Shown here: piece by piece, positions 49,931-59,085 of the stretch
Numbering within the stretch: position 1 is the first letter of the stretch
Layout: the number at the start of each line of letters is the position of its first letter
Assembly (NCBI GenBank): GCA_004555155.1
Contig: SFJH01000006.1
Location: forward strand, 1 to 64,000
Reading direction: 5' to 3'
Origin: Clostridiales bacterium
Lineage (GTDB): Bacteria > Bacillota > Clostridia > Christensenellales > Aristaeellaceae
DNA: 64,000 bases
Program-made: the position numbers and the translations under genes
The notes under the pieces: generated by a model
Told to the model about the DNA's origin: nothing
Seen by the model: only the letters and a program-made list of their open reading frames with translations
The model's database searches: none

Positions 49931-51651
49931 GCGCTCGCCTCCCCGCCGTACTGGGATTCATAGATCTCGCGATAGACCGGGCAGGACTCGATCAGCCCGT
50001 CGTGGGTGCCCAGCCCGACCACGCGGCCGTCGTCCAGCACCAGAATCTGGTCCGCATTGCGAATGGACGCGGTGCGCTGGGACACGATAAACACCGTGGG
50101 GTGATAGTCCAGCCCGCGGATGGCCCTGCGGAGGTTCAGGTCGGTGGCCTGATCCAGCGCGGAGGCGCTGTCGTCCAGCACCAGGATCTCCGGGCGGCGG
50201 ACCAGCGCGCGGGCGATGGTCAGGCGCTGGCGCTGACCGCCGGAGAGGTTGCGGCCGTTCTGCTCGATCTCGGCGTCCAGCCCGCCCTTGGCGGCCACCA
50301 CGTCCCCGGCCTGGGCGATGCGGATGGCGTCCTCCAGCTCGGCGTCGGTGGCGTCGGGCTTGCCCCAGCGCAGGTTGTCGCGGATGGTGCCCTTGAACAG
50401 CACCGCCTTCTGCAGCACGAAGCCGATGCGGCCGCGCAGCTCGTCCTCGGGCCAGTCGCGCACGTCCGCGCCGCCGACGCTGACCGTTCCGGAGGTGGCG
50501 TCGTAGAACCGGGGAATCAGGCCCACCACGCTGGTCTTGCCGGAGCCGGTGCCGCCGATGACGCCGATGGTCTGGCCCTTCAGGGCGGTGAAGCTCACGT
50601 CGGTCAGGGACTCGCCGCCGGCGTTCTTGTAGTGGAGGGAGACGTGGTCGAACCGCACGGCCTCGTCGCACGCGATGGCGGGCGCGGGCGCGTCGGGGCT
50701 GACCATGTCCGGCTGGATGGCCAGCACGTCGGCGATGCGGTTCCAGCCTGCGGCGGCCTTGTTCATGGTGACGATCAGGTTGGCCAGCTTGATCAGCTCC
50801 ACGAGGATCTGGGACATGTAGTTGTACAGCGCCACCACCTCGCCGGGGGTCAGCGCGCCCATGCTGACCTGCACCGCGCCGGTATAGATCAGCCAGGCGA
50901 TGGCGAAATTGATCAGCAGATAGGTGAGCGGATTCATCAGGCCGGAGACCCATCCGGCGCGCTTCTGGCGGGCGGTGAGCTCGCGGTTCTTCTGCACGAA
51001 CTCGGCGAACTGCGCGTCCTCCTTGCAGAAGGCGCGGATGACGCGGGCGCCGGTCAGGTTTTCGCGGGTCGCGCCCAGCACGCCCTCCAGCGCCCTCTGC
51101 ACGCCCTTCATCATGGGGATGTTCACCGCCATGATGCCGAACACCACTGCGGACAGCGCGGCGATGACCGCCGCGAAGATCAGCGCGCAGCGCAAATCGA
51201 TGGTGAACGCCATGATCATCGCGCCGAACACCACGAACGGCGAGCGCAGGAACAGCCGCAGCGTCATGTTCACGCCGGTCTGGGTCAGGTTGACGTCGCT
51301 GGTCATGCGGGTGATCATGGTGGACGTGCCCAGCGCGTCCATGTTGGAGAAGGACAGCTTCTGCAGGTGTTCAAACAGCGCGTGGCGCACGCCGGTGGCG
51401 AAGCCCGTGGCGGCCCTGGCGGAGAAATACTGGGCCGTGACGGAGCTGGCCAGGCCGATCAGGCCCAGCGCCACCATCACCAGCACCATGCGCACCACCA
51501 TGCCGCGGTCGCCGCCGCCGATGCCCTGGTCGATGATCACCTTCATCACCAGCGGCACCATCAGCTCGAAGGACGCCTCCAGCATCTTGAACAGCGGCGC
51601 GAGCACGCACTCCTTTCGGTATTTTTTCAGGTATTTGAGCATTCCGTTCAT
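49927..51651 (-). CDS. Heterodimeric ABC exporter, degenerate half
   Basis: A 574-aa half-transporter with six helices and an ATPase domain. Walker A is GGTGSGKTS and the signature LSGGQRQRL is canonical, but Walker B reads ILVLDDSASALD: Asp replaces the catalytic Glu. That matches the TM287 / BmrC-type subunit, whose own ATP site is degenerate. I chose the ATG at 51651; five upstream codons are possible. First gene of the two-gene operon. Confidence 0.93.
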   Translation of the reverse strand: MNGMLKYLKKYRKECVLAPLFKMLEASFELMVPLVMKVIIDQGIGGGDRGMVVRMVLVMVALGLIGLASSVTAQYFSARAATGFATGVRHALFEHLQKLSFSNMDALGTSTMITRMTSDVNLTQTGVNMTLRLFLRSPFVVFGAMIMAFTIDLRCALIFAAVIAALSAVVFGIMAVNIPMMKGVQRALEGVLGATRENLTGARVIRAFCKEDAQFAEFVQKNRELTARQKRAGWVSGLMNPLTYLLINFAIAWLIYTGAVQVSMGALTPGEVVALYNYMSQILVELIKLANLIVTMNKAAAGWNRIADVLAIQPDMVSPDAPAPAIACDEAVRFDHVSLHYKNAGGESLTDVSFTALKGQTIGVIGGTGSGKTSVVGLIPRFYDATSGTVSVGGADVRDWPEDELRGRIGFVLQKAVLFKGTIRDNLRWGKPDATDAELEDAIRIAQAGDVVAAKGGLDAEIEQNGRNLSGGQRQRLTIARALVRRPEILVLDDSASALDQATDLNLRRAIRGLDYHPTVFIVSQRTASIRNADQILVLDDGRVVGLGTHDGLIESCPVYREIYESQYGGEASA

Positions 51652-51682
51652 TTCATGGCCCCCCAATTGTCTGCTGCGTATC

Positions 51683-51710
51683 AGTATAGCAGGAAATGAG
51701 AAATTTTCAA
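51683..51710 (-). promoter_or_regulatory. Promoter of the ABC exporter operon
   Basis: On the minus strand, TTGAAA (51705-51710), 16 bp, then TATACT (51683-51688), 32 bp before the start at 51651. Confidence 0.7.
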
Positions 51711-51751
51711 TCCCGGCCGGGTAAAACCGGCCTTGAGACCGTGTTGATTCA

Positions 51752-51780
51752 TTGACACCGCGCCGGGAATGTGCTATAAT
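51752..51780 (+). promoter_or_regulatory. Consensus promoter of the GNAT gene
   Basis: TTGACA (51752-51757), exactly 17 bp, then TATAAT (51775-51780): a perfect consensus 32 bp before the ATG. Confidence 0.9.
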
Positions 51781-51811
51781 CGCTCAAATTCCGTTGAACA
51801 AGGAGGCCGCC

Positions 51812-52351
51812 ATGCTTCAGATTCATCCCGCAGTCCTCGAGACGTCCCGGCTCGTCCTGCGCCCCTTCCGCGAGGAGGACGCGCCCATGATGTACCGCAG
51901 CTGGGCCTCCGACCCGGAGGTCACCCGCTTTCTGACCTGGCCCACCCACGATTCTGAGGACGCGACCCGCGCCGTGCTGCGCCACTGGATCTCCACCGGC
52001 GCGGCGGAGTGGTGCATCGCGCTGCGCCAGACCGACGCGCCCATCGGCAGCATGGGCGTGGTGGATATCGACGAAGGCTCCGGCACGGTGGAGGTCGGCT
52101 ACTGCCTCAGCCGCGCCTGCTGGGGCCAGGGCTACGCCGCCGAAGCGCTGCGGGCGGTCATCGGCCATCTCTTTGCGCTGCCCGGCGTGCGCCGCGTCAC
52201 CGCCAAGCACGATCTGAACAACCCCAACTCCGGCCGCGTGATGCAGAAGGCCGGGATGGTCTGGCTGGAAAACCGCAGCGGATTTGTGAACAACACCGGC
52301 GTCTGCGACGTGGCGGTGTACGGCGTCGACCGCCCCCTTTCCCACGCCTGA
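51812..52351 (+). CDS. GNAT acetyltransferase, RimJ/RimL type
   Basis: A 179-aa N-acetyltransferase. It begins LETSRLVLRPFREEDAPMMYRSW, typical of the RimJ/RimL subgroup, and the acetyl-CoA loop is RACWGQGYAAEAL. The ATG at 51812 has AGGAGG. The gene has a perfect promoter and its own terminator. Targets are unknown: ribosomal protein N-termini or small amines are typical. Confidence 0.9.
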   Translation: MLQIHPAVLETSRLVLRPFREEDAPMMYRSWASDPEVTRFLTWPTHDSEDATRAVLRHWISTGAAEWCIALRQTDAPIGSMGVVDIDEGSGTVEVGYCLSRACWGQGYAAEALRAVIGHLFALPGVRRVTAKHDLNNPNSGRVMQKAGMVWLENRSGFVNNTGVCDVAVYGVDRPLSHA

Positions 52352-52367
52352 CGCGCCATTTGACAGC

Positions 52368-52409
52368 GAATCCTCCGTATGACTGCGTTCATACGGAGGA
52401 TTCGTTTTT
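52368..52409 (+). terminator. Terminator of the GNAT gene
   Basis: GAATCCTCCGTATGA and its complement (52368-52382, 52389-52403) form a perfect 15-bp stem with a 6-nt loop, followed by GTTTTT. Confidence 0.9.
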
Positions 52410-52449
52410 CTGCGCCTTTCCATCGGGATTTCCCGCAGAGCGGCGCGCT

Positions 52450-52899
52450 TCACAGCTCCAGCGCCAGCTCGATTTCGTCCTCGTCCCGCCTTCCGGTCTC
52501 GGCAAAGCCCAGATCCAGATACAGCTTCCAGGCGTTCCGGTTTTCCGGACTGCACGTCAGAAGCACGCGGCCGGAATCGCCGAAGGGCTTCGTTCGAATG
52601 TAGTCCAGCGCCCGCTCCACGGCGGCGCGGCCGTAGCCGCGGCCCTGAAAGCGCCGATCGATCATCAGGTGCCAGAGGTTGTAGGTGTTCTCGTCGGAAT
52701 CGTAGATCACCATCACATAGCCGACCATCGTCTCCCCTGCGTAGACGCCGAAGGGCGTGCAGCAGCGGCGGTAGACATAGGCCTGCGCCAGACTGCGCAC
52801 CGGAGACGATACGAACCGCTCCTGTCCCTCAGCCAGCTTCAGCGCGAAGCAATCCAGAAAATTTCCCTCGTCGATTTGCCGCAGCGAAACCCCGCTCAT
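52450..52899 (-). CDS. GNAT acetyltransferase, PaiA/BltD-like
   Basis: A 149-aa N-acetyltransferase. The acetyl-CoA loop is RRFQGRGYGRAAVERAL (residues ~86-102), and NRNAWKLYLDLGF is the usual C-terminal motif. VYRRCCTPFGVYAGETMVGYVMV and YNLWHLMID resemble spermidine/spermine acetyltransferases. Its ATG overlaps the stop of the AAA ATPase, so the two are made together. Confidence 0.88.
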   Translation of the reverse strand: MSGVSLRQIDEGNFLDCFALKLAEGQERFVSSPVRSLAQAYVYRRCCTPFGVYAGETMVGYVMVIYDSDENTYNLWHLMIDRRFQGRGYGRAAVERALDYIRTKPFGDSGRVLLTCSPENRNAWKLYLDLGFAETGRRDEDEIELALEL

Positions 52900-53759
52900 T
52901 CAAACTCCTCCCGATGTTCCATGAAAAAATCATAGTATGCGCGCACGTTCCCGATCTCCGTCCACCGCCGCGCCGCCGGGGGATCCGCGTCCAGATCGTA
53001 CACCCGCGCGCCCCGGATGGACAGCAGAAACGGCGAATGGGTGGCGATCACGAACTGACAGCCGTAAAACCGCGCCGAGTCCGCCACGTACTGCTTCAGC
53101 TCCAGCTGCCGCTCGGCGGACAGGCTGTTCTCCGGTTCGTCCAGCAGATACAGCGCGTTTTCGTGAATCGCGTCCACGAAGTACGCCAGCGCGCTCTCGC
53201 CGTTGGAGCGCTCCGGCAGGTTCGCCGCCAGCCGCTCCCGCACGTACCGCGACTGCGTGCGCCGGTGCGCGTCCACGAATTTCTTCAGATCCTCGTAGTC
53301 CGCCATGGTGCGGTAGCTGTATTTGGCGTGCTTCGCGTCGGTGTACTCCTCGAACAGCGCCTCCCGCCTCGCGTCCACCTGACCGTTGAGGGTGCGGATG
53401 TTCAGCAGATAGTCGAACACGTCGTCGCTGGTGATGATCCTGCCGCCGGTCAGCGCATCGGACGCACCCCGCGTCTCACACCGGCTGAGGCGCACGTAAT
53501 CGTCGAAGAAGCTGCTGCGGTTGTACGCCGCGCCCCTCGGAACGCCCAGCTTCTCCGCAATGACATTCAGAAGCGTGCTCTTGCCGCTGCCGTTGCCGCC
53601 GCAGAGGATGGTCACCGGCTCGAAGGTCAGCTCCGGCAGCTCCGTCAGCTCGAACACGTTGAACGGATACACCGTATTGTAGCACCGCCGCTTGACGTCG
53701 TTGGTGAACTGCTCCCGCGCGTCCAGCGACGGGATGCGGAAGCGCTCCAGATAGATCAT
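52896..53759 (-). CDS. AAA-family ATPase, ABC/RecF-like
   Basis: A 287-aa soluble ATPase. Walker A is GGNGSGKST (residues 54-62), Walker B is LYLLDEPENSLS, and ATHSPFLLS is the switch region, as in OLD/RecF-type and predicted-ATPase (COG3910-like) proteins. The insert between motifs is short and helical. No nuclease domain is visible. The gene has GAGGAGG before its ATG, follows the lysozyme-like gene by 26 bp and overlaps the GNAT gene. Role unknown. Confidence 0.85.
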   Translation of the reverse strand: MIYLERFRIPSLDAREQFTNDVKRRCYNTVYPFNVFELTELPELTFEPVTILCGGNGSGKSTLLNVIAEKLGVPRGAAYNRSSFFDDYVRLSRCETRGASDALTGGRIITSDDVFDYLLNIRTLNGQVDARREALFEEYTDAKHAKYSYRTMADYEDLKKFVDAHRRTQSRYVRERLAANLPERSNGESALAYFVDAIHENALYLLDEPENSLSAERQLELKQYVADSARFYGCQFVIATHSPFLLSIRGARVYDLDADPPAARRWTEIGNVRAYYDFFMEHREEFE

Positions 53760-53785
53760 CGTCCGTCCTCCTCGCGGGGATGCGC

Positions 53786-54985
53786 TCAGCCGCTGTATCG
53801 GACCCAGTACTTGTCCTTGGCCAGATTGCCCCGGGTGACGCTCTGGGCGGCCTTGTTGACGGGAATCTCAAAGTAGTAGCAGAAGTAGTACGCCGCGTCG
53901 TAGGCGCCGGCGGGCGTGTCCGCCACGTTCTTGAGATAGTTGTAGGTCTTCACCTGGCTGGTCTCCAACTCGTACTTCAAAAACCACAGCTGGCCCTCCA
54001 GCGTCTTGTAGTCGTAGCCGTTCTCCTTGCACCAGTTCTTCAGCTTCGTGTTGCGCGAGCCGGTCCACTGCACCAGGCCGTAGCCGCCGTCGTAGCTCGC
54101 GTCGTTGACGTTGAAGCTGCACTCGCGCTCGATGTTCGCCAGGATGCCGCAGGCTGCGGCGGTGTTCAGCTTCATCTCCCGGGTGAGGAACAGGAAGCAG
54201 CGCTTCTCCACGGAGTAGCTGTCGTTGTGGATGTAATCCTCCGGCGCGGGCGTGGGCGCAGGCGTGGGCGCGTGCTCCCCGGCGGCGATCCGCTTCATGT
54301 CCGCGATCTTCGCGAAGCCCTTGCGGCCGTTCAGCTCGATGTACGCCCATCCGGCGCTGTTGTAGGCCTGCACGGTGACGGTCGTACCCTTCTTCACCGA
54401 TCCCAGACAGGCCGACGCGGTGCTGGCGGACTTGTACACCCGCATGCCCGACGCGACGACCTCCGCGGGGAAGGTCTCGGTCACGACGCTCGGCGTCTCC
54501 GGCGCGGCGGGCGCGTCCGGCTCCGCTTCGGCGGAGACGGTCAGGTGCGCCTTGTTCATATAGGCCACCACGCCGCTGCGCTCCACCATCGCCCAGGCGC
54601 CGTTCGTGGCCAGCAGATTGACCGCCGTGCCCTTCTTCACCTTCAGCGTCCGGCTCGAAAGGGACGGCTTCTGGAAGACGTAAGTATTGACGTTCACCTC
54701 GGCGGGCGTGGCGATGGCGGAGATCGCCGCCATGTCGCGCACGGCGGCATAGCCCTCGCGGTCGCCCTGCGTGATCCTCGCCACGCCGTTTTCATAGGAC
54801 TCCACCGTCACCACCGCGGTCTGCGCGAGCGTCGCCACGTTCCAGGTGCAGGCCTCGTCGGCGTACACCTTCATGCTCTTTGCGGTCACGATCGCGGAAA
54901 ACGGCTCCGCCTCCGCCGGCGCGCACAGGATCAGCAGCGCCGCCAGTCCCGCCGCCAGCCTTCGCGTGATCGTTCGGAAATTCAT
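53786..54985 (-). CDS. Exported SH3-repeat protein with phage-tail-lysozyme-like domain
   Basis: A 399-aa secreted protein. Signal peptide residues 1-26 (AEA-EP), then about three bacterial SH3-like segments (repeated 'MKVYxxxx..GxxV' patterns at ~35-85, 95-150, 175-230) and an Ala/Pro/Thr linker (APTPAPTPAP). The C-terminal ~135 residues (AACGILANIERECSFNVND; YGLVQWTGSRNTKL) match the phage tail lysozyme fold with the catalytic Glu in NIEREC. Likely a cell-wall hydrolase. It heads an operon with the AAA ATPase and GNAT genes. Confidence 0.85.
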   Translation of the reverse strand: MNFRTITRRLAAGLAALLILCAPAEAEPFSAIVTAKSMKVYADEACTWNVATLAQTAVVTVESYENGVARITQGDREGYAAVRDMAAISAIATPAEVNVNTYVFQKPSLSSRTLKVKKGTAVNLLATNGAWAMVERSGVVAYMNKAHLTVSAEAEPDAPAAPETPSVVTETFPAEVVASGMRVYKSASTASACLGSVKKGTTVTVQAYNSAGWAYIELNGRKGFAKIADMKRIAAGEHAPTPAPTPAPEDYIHNDSYSVEKRCFLFLTREMKLNTAAACGILANIERECSFNVNDASYDGGYGLVQWTGSRNTKLKNWCKENGYDYKTLEGQLWFLKYELETSQVKTYNYLKNVADTPAGAYDAAYYFCYYFEIPVNKAAQSVTRGNLAKDKYWVRYSG

Positions 54986-55040
54986 CGATTATTGCCCCTT
55001 CATTCTTGGTTTTGCAATCTTTTGAATATAGATCGTAATA

Positions 55041-55070
55041 ATTATATCATCGTCCGTAATAATTTGTCAA
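55041..55070 (-). promoter_or_regulatory. Promoter of the SH3-lysozyme operon
   Basis: On the minus strand, TTGACA (55065-55070), 18 bp, then TATAAT (55041-55046). It is only 6 bp from the -35 of the divergent FGGY-kinase promoter. Confidence 0.75.
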
Positions 55071-55076
55071 CATCTG

Positions 55077-55105
55077 TTGCCAAGTCACAAAAAAGTCGTT
55101 ATAAT
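55077..55105 (+). promoter_or_regulatory. Promoter of the FGGY kinase/mutase operon
   Basis: TTGCCA (55077-55082), 17 bp, then TATAAT (55100-55105), 31 bp before the ATG at 55137. Confidence 0.82.
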
Positions 55106-55136
55106 AGACACAGTGAGCATGAAAGGAGATTTTTCG

Positions 55137-56585
55137 ATGCTTTATATGGGAATCGACGTGGGCACGCAGGGCGTGCGCTGCGTCATTGCGGACGAGCAGG
55201 GGACGGTTGCGGCGGCGAAGTCGGCGCCGTTCGCGCGGCTGAACGCGGCGGAGGACGGCCTGTACGAGCAGTCGCCGGCGGACTGGCGCGCGGCGATGGA
55301 GACCGCGGTGAAGGACTGCGCCGCGCAGCTTCGGATGGCGGGCGGCGACACGGCGGACATCCGCGCCATCTCCGTGGACGGCACCTCCGGCACCCTCGTG
55401 CCGCTGAACGCGGAGGGCGTGCCGCTGTCCAACGGGCTGATGTACAATGACCCCCGGGCTTCCCGGGAGGCCGCTGAGGTGCACGCCGCCATGGGCGCGC
55501 ACGAAAGGAAGCTGGGCCTGAAGTTCGGCGCGTCGTTTTCGCTGCCGAGGGTGCTCTGGTTCCGGAACCATCGGCCGGAGCTGTACGCCCGCGCCCGCAC
55601 CTTCGCCCATCAGGCGGACTACATCACGGGACTGCTCTGCGGCGAGTTCCGGGTTTCCGACTATTCCAACGCCCTCAAGACCGGCTACGACCTGATCGAC
55701 GGCCGCTGGCCGGAGGAGATCGCCGGACTGGGAATCGATCCGGACAAGCTGCCGGACATCGTGCGTCCCGGCGCGCCCATCGCGCCCGTGACGAGGCAGG
55801 CCGCCGAAGCGCTGGGCCTTTCGGAGAAGACCATGGTGGTGGGCGGCTCCACCGACGGCTATGCCTCTGCACTGGCGGCGGGCGCGGTGCGCGCGGGCAG
55901 CTGGGCGTCCATCATCGGCACCACGCTGGTGCTGAAGGGCGTGACGGAGCAGCTGATCATCGATCCCAACGGCTCCAGCTACTCCCACCGCCTGCCCTCG
56001 GGCGAATGGCTGCTGGGCGGCGCGAGCAATCTGGGCGGCCGCTGCCTGAACCTGTGCGCGGACGGCCGCAGCTTCGACGAGCTGAACGCCGCCAGCGAAT
56101 CGCTGATCCCCACCGGCGTGCGCTGCTATCCCATGACCGGCAGGGGCGAGCGCTTCCCCTTTGTGGATCCGGGCTTCGAGCCCTTCTATATCGGAAACAT
56201 CTTCGAGGGCCGGCTGTATCCGGCGCTGATGGAGGGCGTGGGCTACGGCGAGCGGTATGCGCTGGAGCGCATGCAGTCGCTGGGCGCGCAGGTGGGCGAC
56301 ACCGTGTACACCACCGGCGGCGCGTGCCGCAGCGCGCTCTGGCTGCGGATTCGCGCGGCGATCCTGAACCGCAGGCTCCGGGTGCCGAAGGTGGTGGACG
56401 CGGCGATGGGCTCCGCGCTGGTGGCGGCGTCGGGCGACCTGGGCTCGCTGAGCGAGGCCGCCGGGCGGATGATTCAATACGAAAAGACCGTGGATCCCGA
56501 CCCTGCGCTCGCCGCGCGCTACGAGGAGATCTATCAGCAGTTCAAGTGCGACCTCAGCCGACGGCTGAATGGATTTGGAGGATGA
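55137..56585 (+). CDS. FGGY-family carbohydrate kinase
   Basis: A 482-aa sugar kinase of the FGGY family (xylulokinase/gluconokinase-like). The ATP-binding DVGTQGVR (residues 7-14), SVDGTSGTLVPL and the C-terminal TTGGACRSALWLRI are present. AAAGGAG sits eight bases before the ATG at 55137. The mutase gene begins one base after its stop, so kinase and phosphosugar mutase are coupled and may act in sequence. The sugar is unknown. Confidence 0.92.
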   Translation: MLYMGIDVGTQGVRCVIADEQGTVAAAKSAPFARLNAAEDGLYEQSPADWRAAMETAVKDCAAQLRMAGGDTADIRAISVDGTSGTLVPLNAEGVPLSNGLMYNDPRASREAAEVHAAMGAHERKLGLKFGASFSLPRVLWFRNHRPELYARARTFAHQADYITGLLCGEFRVSDYSNALKTGYDLIDGRWPEEIAGLGIDPDKLPDIVRPGAPIAPVTRQAAEALGLSEKTMVVGGSTDGYASALAAGAVRAGSWASIIGTTLVLKGVTEQLIIDPNGSSYSHRLPSGEWLLGGASNLGGRCLNLCADGRSFDELNAASESLIPTGVRCYPMTGRGERFPFVDPGFEPFYIGNIFEGRLYPALMEGVGYGERYALERMQSLGAQVGDTVYTTGGACRSALWLRIRAAILNRRLRVPKVVDAAMGSALVAASGDLGSLSEAAGRMIQYEKTVDPDPALAARYEEIYQQFKCDLSRRLNGFGG

Positions 56586-56586
56586 C

Positions 56587-57906
56587 ATGAGCATTTTCAA
56601 GGATTGCGACGTTCGCGGCGTCTTCGGCCGCGAACTGACCTGCGAGGACGTCTACCGCATCGGCCGCGGACTGGGCGCGATGCTGCCCCCCGGCGCCGTG
56701 ATGCGCGTGGGCGGCGACGTGCGCCTGTCCACGCCGGAGCTGAAGCAGCGGCTGATCCGCGGACTGACCGAGAGCGGCGTGCGGGTGGAGGATCTGGGCA
56801 CGATCCCCACGCCCGCGCTGTACTACGCGCTGGCCAGCGGCAAGGCCGACGGCGGCGCCACCGTGACCGCCTCCCACAACCCGCCGGAATACAACGGCGT
56901 GAAGTTCATGCTGGGCCACGACGTGGTGACCCGCAGCACCATCGACCGGCTGAAGGAGATCGTGCAGAAGGAGGACTTCCCCTCCGGCAGCGGCAGCGTG
57001 ACGAAGGTCGATCTCCTGCCCGCATACCTGGCCTCTCTGACCAAGCGCTTCGGCGCGCGCAGGCCGCTGAAGGTGGTGATCGACGCGGGCAACGGCGCGA
57101 TGAGCGAGATCGCGCCCGCGGCGTTCCGCAGCGCGGGCTATCGGGTTTCGACCCTCTTCTGCACGCCCGACGGCGCGTTTCCCAACCGCTCGCCCAACCC
57201 TTCGGAGTATGAAAACCTGACCGCGCTGTGCGCGATGGTGAAGGGCGAGGGCGCGGACTTCGGCGTGGCCTTCGACGGCGACGGCGACCGCGCGGTGTTC
57301 GTGGACAATCTCGGGCGGCCGGTGATCAACGAAAAGTCGCTGGTGCTGTTCATCCGCCATCTGCTGAAGGATCGCCCCACGCCGGTGGTGTACGATCAGA
57401 AGTCCTCGTCCGCGGTACGCCGGGCGATTCTGGAGATGGACGGCGCGCCCATCCCCGAGCGCAGCGGCCACGCGTTCATCAAGCGGCGCTTCCTGGAGGT
57501 GGGCGCGGCGGTGGCCGGCGAGGTCAGCGGCCACTTCTTCTTCGGCGAGCTGGGCTATGACGACGGGCTGTACGCCGCGCTGATGATGGCGGACATCCTC
57601 GGCGCGACGGATCGGAAGCTGGCCGAGCTGGCCGATGCGATCGCGCTTCCGCCCATCACCCCCGACCTGCGCTTCCCTTGCCCCTACGCCGAGCAGCAGA
57701 GCTGGCTGGACCGCGTGGAGGCGCTGAGCGAGACCCATCCCTGTCGGGTGTCCCATCTGGACGGCGTGCGCCTGGAATTTGACGACGGCTGGGCGCTCTT
57801 GCGCAAATCGGTCACCGCCGAGCAGGTCACGCTCCGCGCCGAGGCCGACACCCGACAGCGCCTGGACGAAATCCTCGCGCTGATCCGTCAGACCCTGGGG
57901 CTGTAG
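56587..57906 (+). CDS. Phosphomannomutase/phosphoglucomutase-type phosphohexomutase
   Basis: A 439-aa alpha-D-phosphohexomutase. The phosphoserine loop TASHNPPEYNG, the Mg loop DGDGDR and the sugar loop GEVSGHFFF are intact; the phosphate-binding C-terminus is shortened (QVTLRAEADT). I chose the ATG at 56587, five bases after GGAGG. It moves phosphate between C1 and C6 of a hexose or pentose, here probably the product of the adjacent FGGY kinase or a glycan precursor. Confidence 0.93.
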   Translation: MSIFKDCDVRGVFGRELTCEDVYRIGRGLGAMLPPGAVMRVGGDVRLSTPELKQRLIRGLTESGVRVEDLGTIPTPALYYALASGKADGGATVTASHNPPEYNGVKFMLGHDVVTRSTIDRLKEIVQKEDFPSGSGSVTKVDLLPAYLASLTKRFGARRPLKVVIDAGNGAMSEIAPAAFRSAGYRVSTLFCTPDGAFPNRSPNPSEYENLTALCAMVKGEGADFGVAFDGDGDRAVFVDNLGRPVINEKSLVLFIRHLLKDRPTPVVYDQKSSSAVRRAILEMDGAPIPERSGHAFIKRRFLEVGAAVAGEVSGHFFFGELGYDDGLYAALMMADILGATDRKLAELADAIALPPITPDLRFPCPYAEQQSWLDRVEALSETHPCRVSHLDGVRLEFDDGWALLRKSVTAEQVTLRAEADTRQRLDEILALIRQTLGL

Positions 57907-58131
57907 GCCCCGCGCTCTGCGGAAACGCTTTTGCGATTTTGGCGCGTTCTGCGCCGCCGGGACGTCTCCCGGCGGCGTTTTTTCTGTCGAAGGAAAACGG
58001 AAGAGCCCGAATGACCCGCAGCTCTCCCGAATTCCAATCGCGCCCGTTGGCATTTACTTTTTCCGGCGGACGCGGTATAATGATCCTTGAGCGCGCCCGT
58101 CGCGCCGAAATCACTGCATTGGAGAGGTATC

Positions 58132-58941
58132 ATGACGCTGCTGATCATCATCGTTCCATTGCTGGCGCTGGCGGTCTTTCTGATGGCGCCGTCGCGGGGA
58201 AAGCAGCGCGCGGCGGACTGGCGCGGCACGGCGTTCGCCCATCGCGGCCTGCACGGCAGCGGCGCGGCGGAAAATTCGCCGGAGGCCTTCGAACGCGCCT
58301 GCCGGGCGGGCTGTGGCATTGAGCTGGACGTGCAGCTCTCCAAGGACGGCGTGGTCGTGGTGTTTCACGACGACACGCTGCTGCGGATGACCGGCGATCC
58401 CCGCCGGGTGGAGGACGTGCCCCTGTCCGGGCTGCGCAGGCTCTCGCTGAAGGGGAAGGGGCAGATCCCCACCTTTGAGGAGGTGCTGAAGCGCGTCGAC
58501 GGACGCGCGCCGCTGCTGGTGGAGATCAAGCACGGCCGGCACAACGCCCGGCTGTGCGCCGAGACGATGCGCCTGCTGCGCGGCTATACCGGGCGGTATC
58601 TGGTGGAATCCTTCAATCCGCTGATCCTGCTCTGGCTGCGGAGAAACGCGCCGGACGTGGTGCGCGGACAGCTGGTGGGCGGAATGGCCGGATATCTCGC
58701 GGCCCACTTCGGGCGGGTCGGGGCGTTTCTGCTGTCCTCGCTGGCGCTGAACTTCCTCGCGCGGCCCGACTTTGTGGCCTACGACGTCTCCGCCTCCCGC
58801 TTCTCCGCGCCGCACATCCAGCGCGCGCTGTTCCACACGCCGCTGGCCGCCTGGACCGTCCGGGACAGGAACGTGCTGAAGGACTGCCTGGCCCGCGGCG
58901 AGATGCCCATCTTTGAGGGCTTCGCGCCCGACGGGGACTGA
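58132..58941 (+). CDS. Membrane-anchored glycerophosphodiester phosphodiesterase
   Basis: A 269-aa GDPD. An N-terminal helix (LLIIIVPLLALAVFLMAP) anchors it. The catalytic domain has all motifs: AHRGLHG..ENSPEAF, IELDVQLSKDG, VVFHDDTL and VEIKHG. The ATG at 58132 follows GGAGAGG. It cleaves glycerophosphodiesters to glycerol-3-phosphate and an alcohol. The promoter-like TATAAT at 58076-58081 is 17 bp from TTTACT. Confidence 0.92.
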   Translation: MTLLIIIVPLLALAVFLMAPSRGKQRAADWRGTAFAHRGLHGSGAAENSPEAFERACRAGCGIELDVQLSKDGVVVVFHDDTLLRMTGDPRRVEDVPLSGLRRLSLKGKGQIPTFEEVLKRVDGRAPLLVEIKHGRHNARLCAETMRLLRGYTGRYLVESFNPLILLWLRRNAPDVVRGQLVGGMAGYLAAHFGRVGAFLLSSLALNFLARPDFVAYDVSASRFSAPHIQRALFHTPLAAWTVRDRNVLKDCLARGEMPIFEGFAPDGD

Positions 58942-59008
58942 GCCGCCGGAGTCCCCGCCCCGGAATTCTCCGGAACGGCGCGAAGGTCGGGCTGCGCGGA
59001 ACAGCCAC

Positions 59009-59062
59009 ACAAAAACCGCCTGCAAAACACTTTGTCTCAAGTGTTTTGCAGGCGGTTTTTGT
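59009..59062. terminator. Very long bidirectional terminator
   Basis: A perfect 24-bp stem (59009-59032, 59039-59062) with a 6-nt loop TGTCTC separates the convergent GDPD and SH3 genes, with TTTTT on both strands. The inner part ACCGCCTGCA is the same as in the terminator at 37916-37954. Confidence 0.92.
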
Positions 59063-59085
59063 ACAATGCGGCCGTGAAGACTCTG

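Noticed and set aside
49927..51651. Damaged or non-functional ABC transporter because Walker B lacks Glu
   Set aside because: The partner half has the complementary changes (LSQGQ with intact Glu), the known asymmetric design, so it is likely functional.
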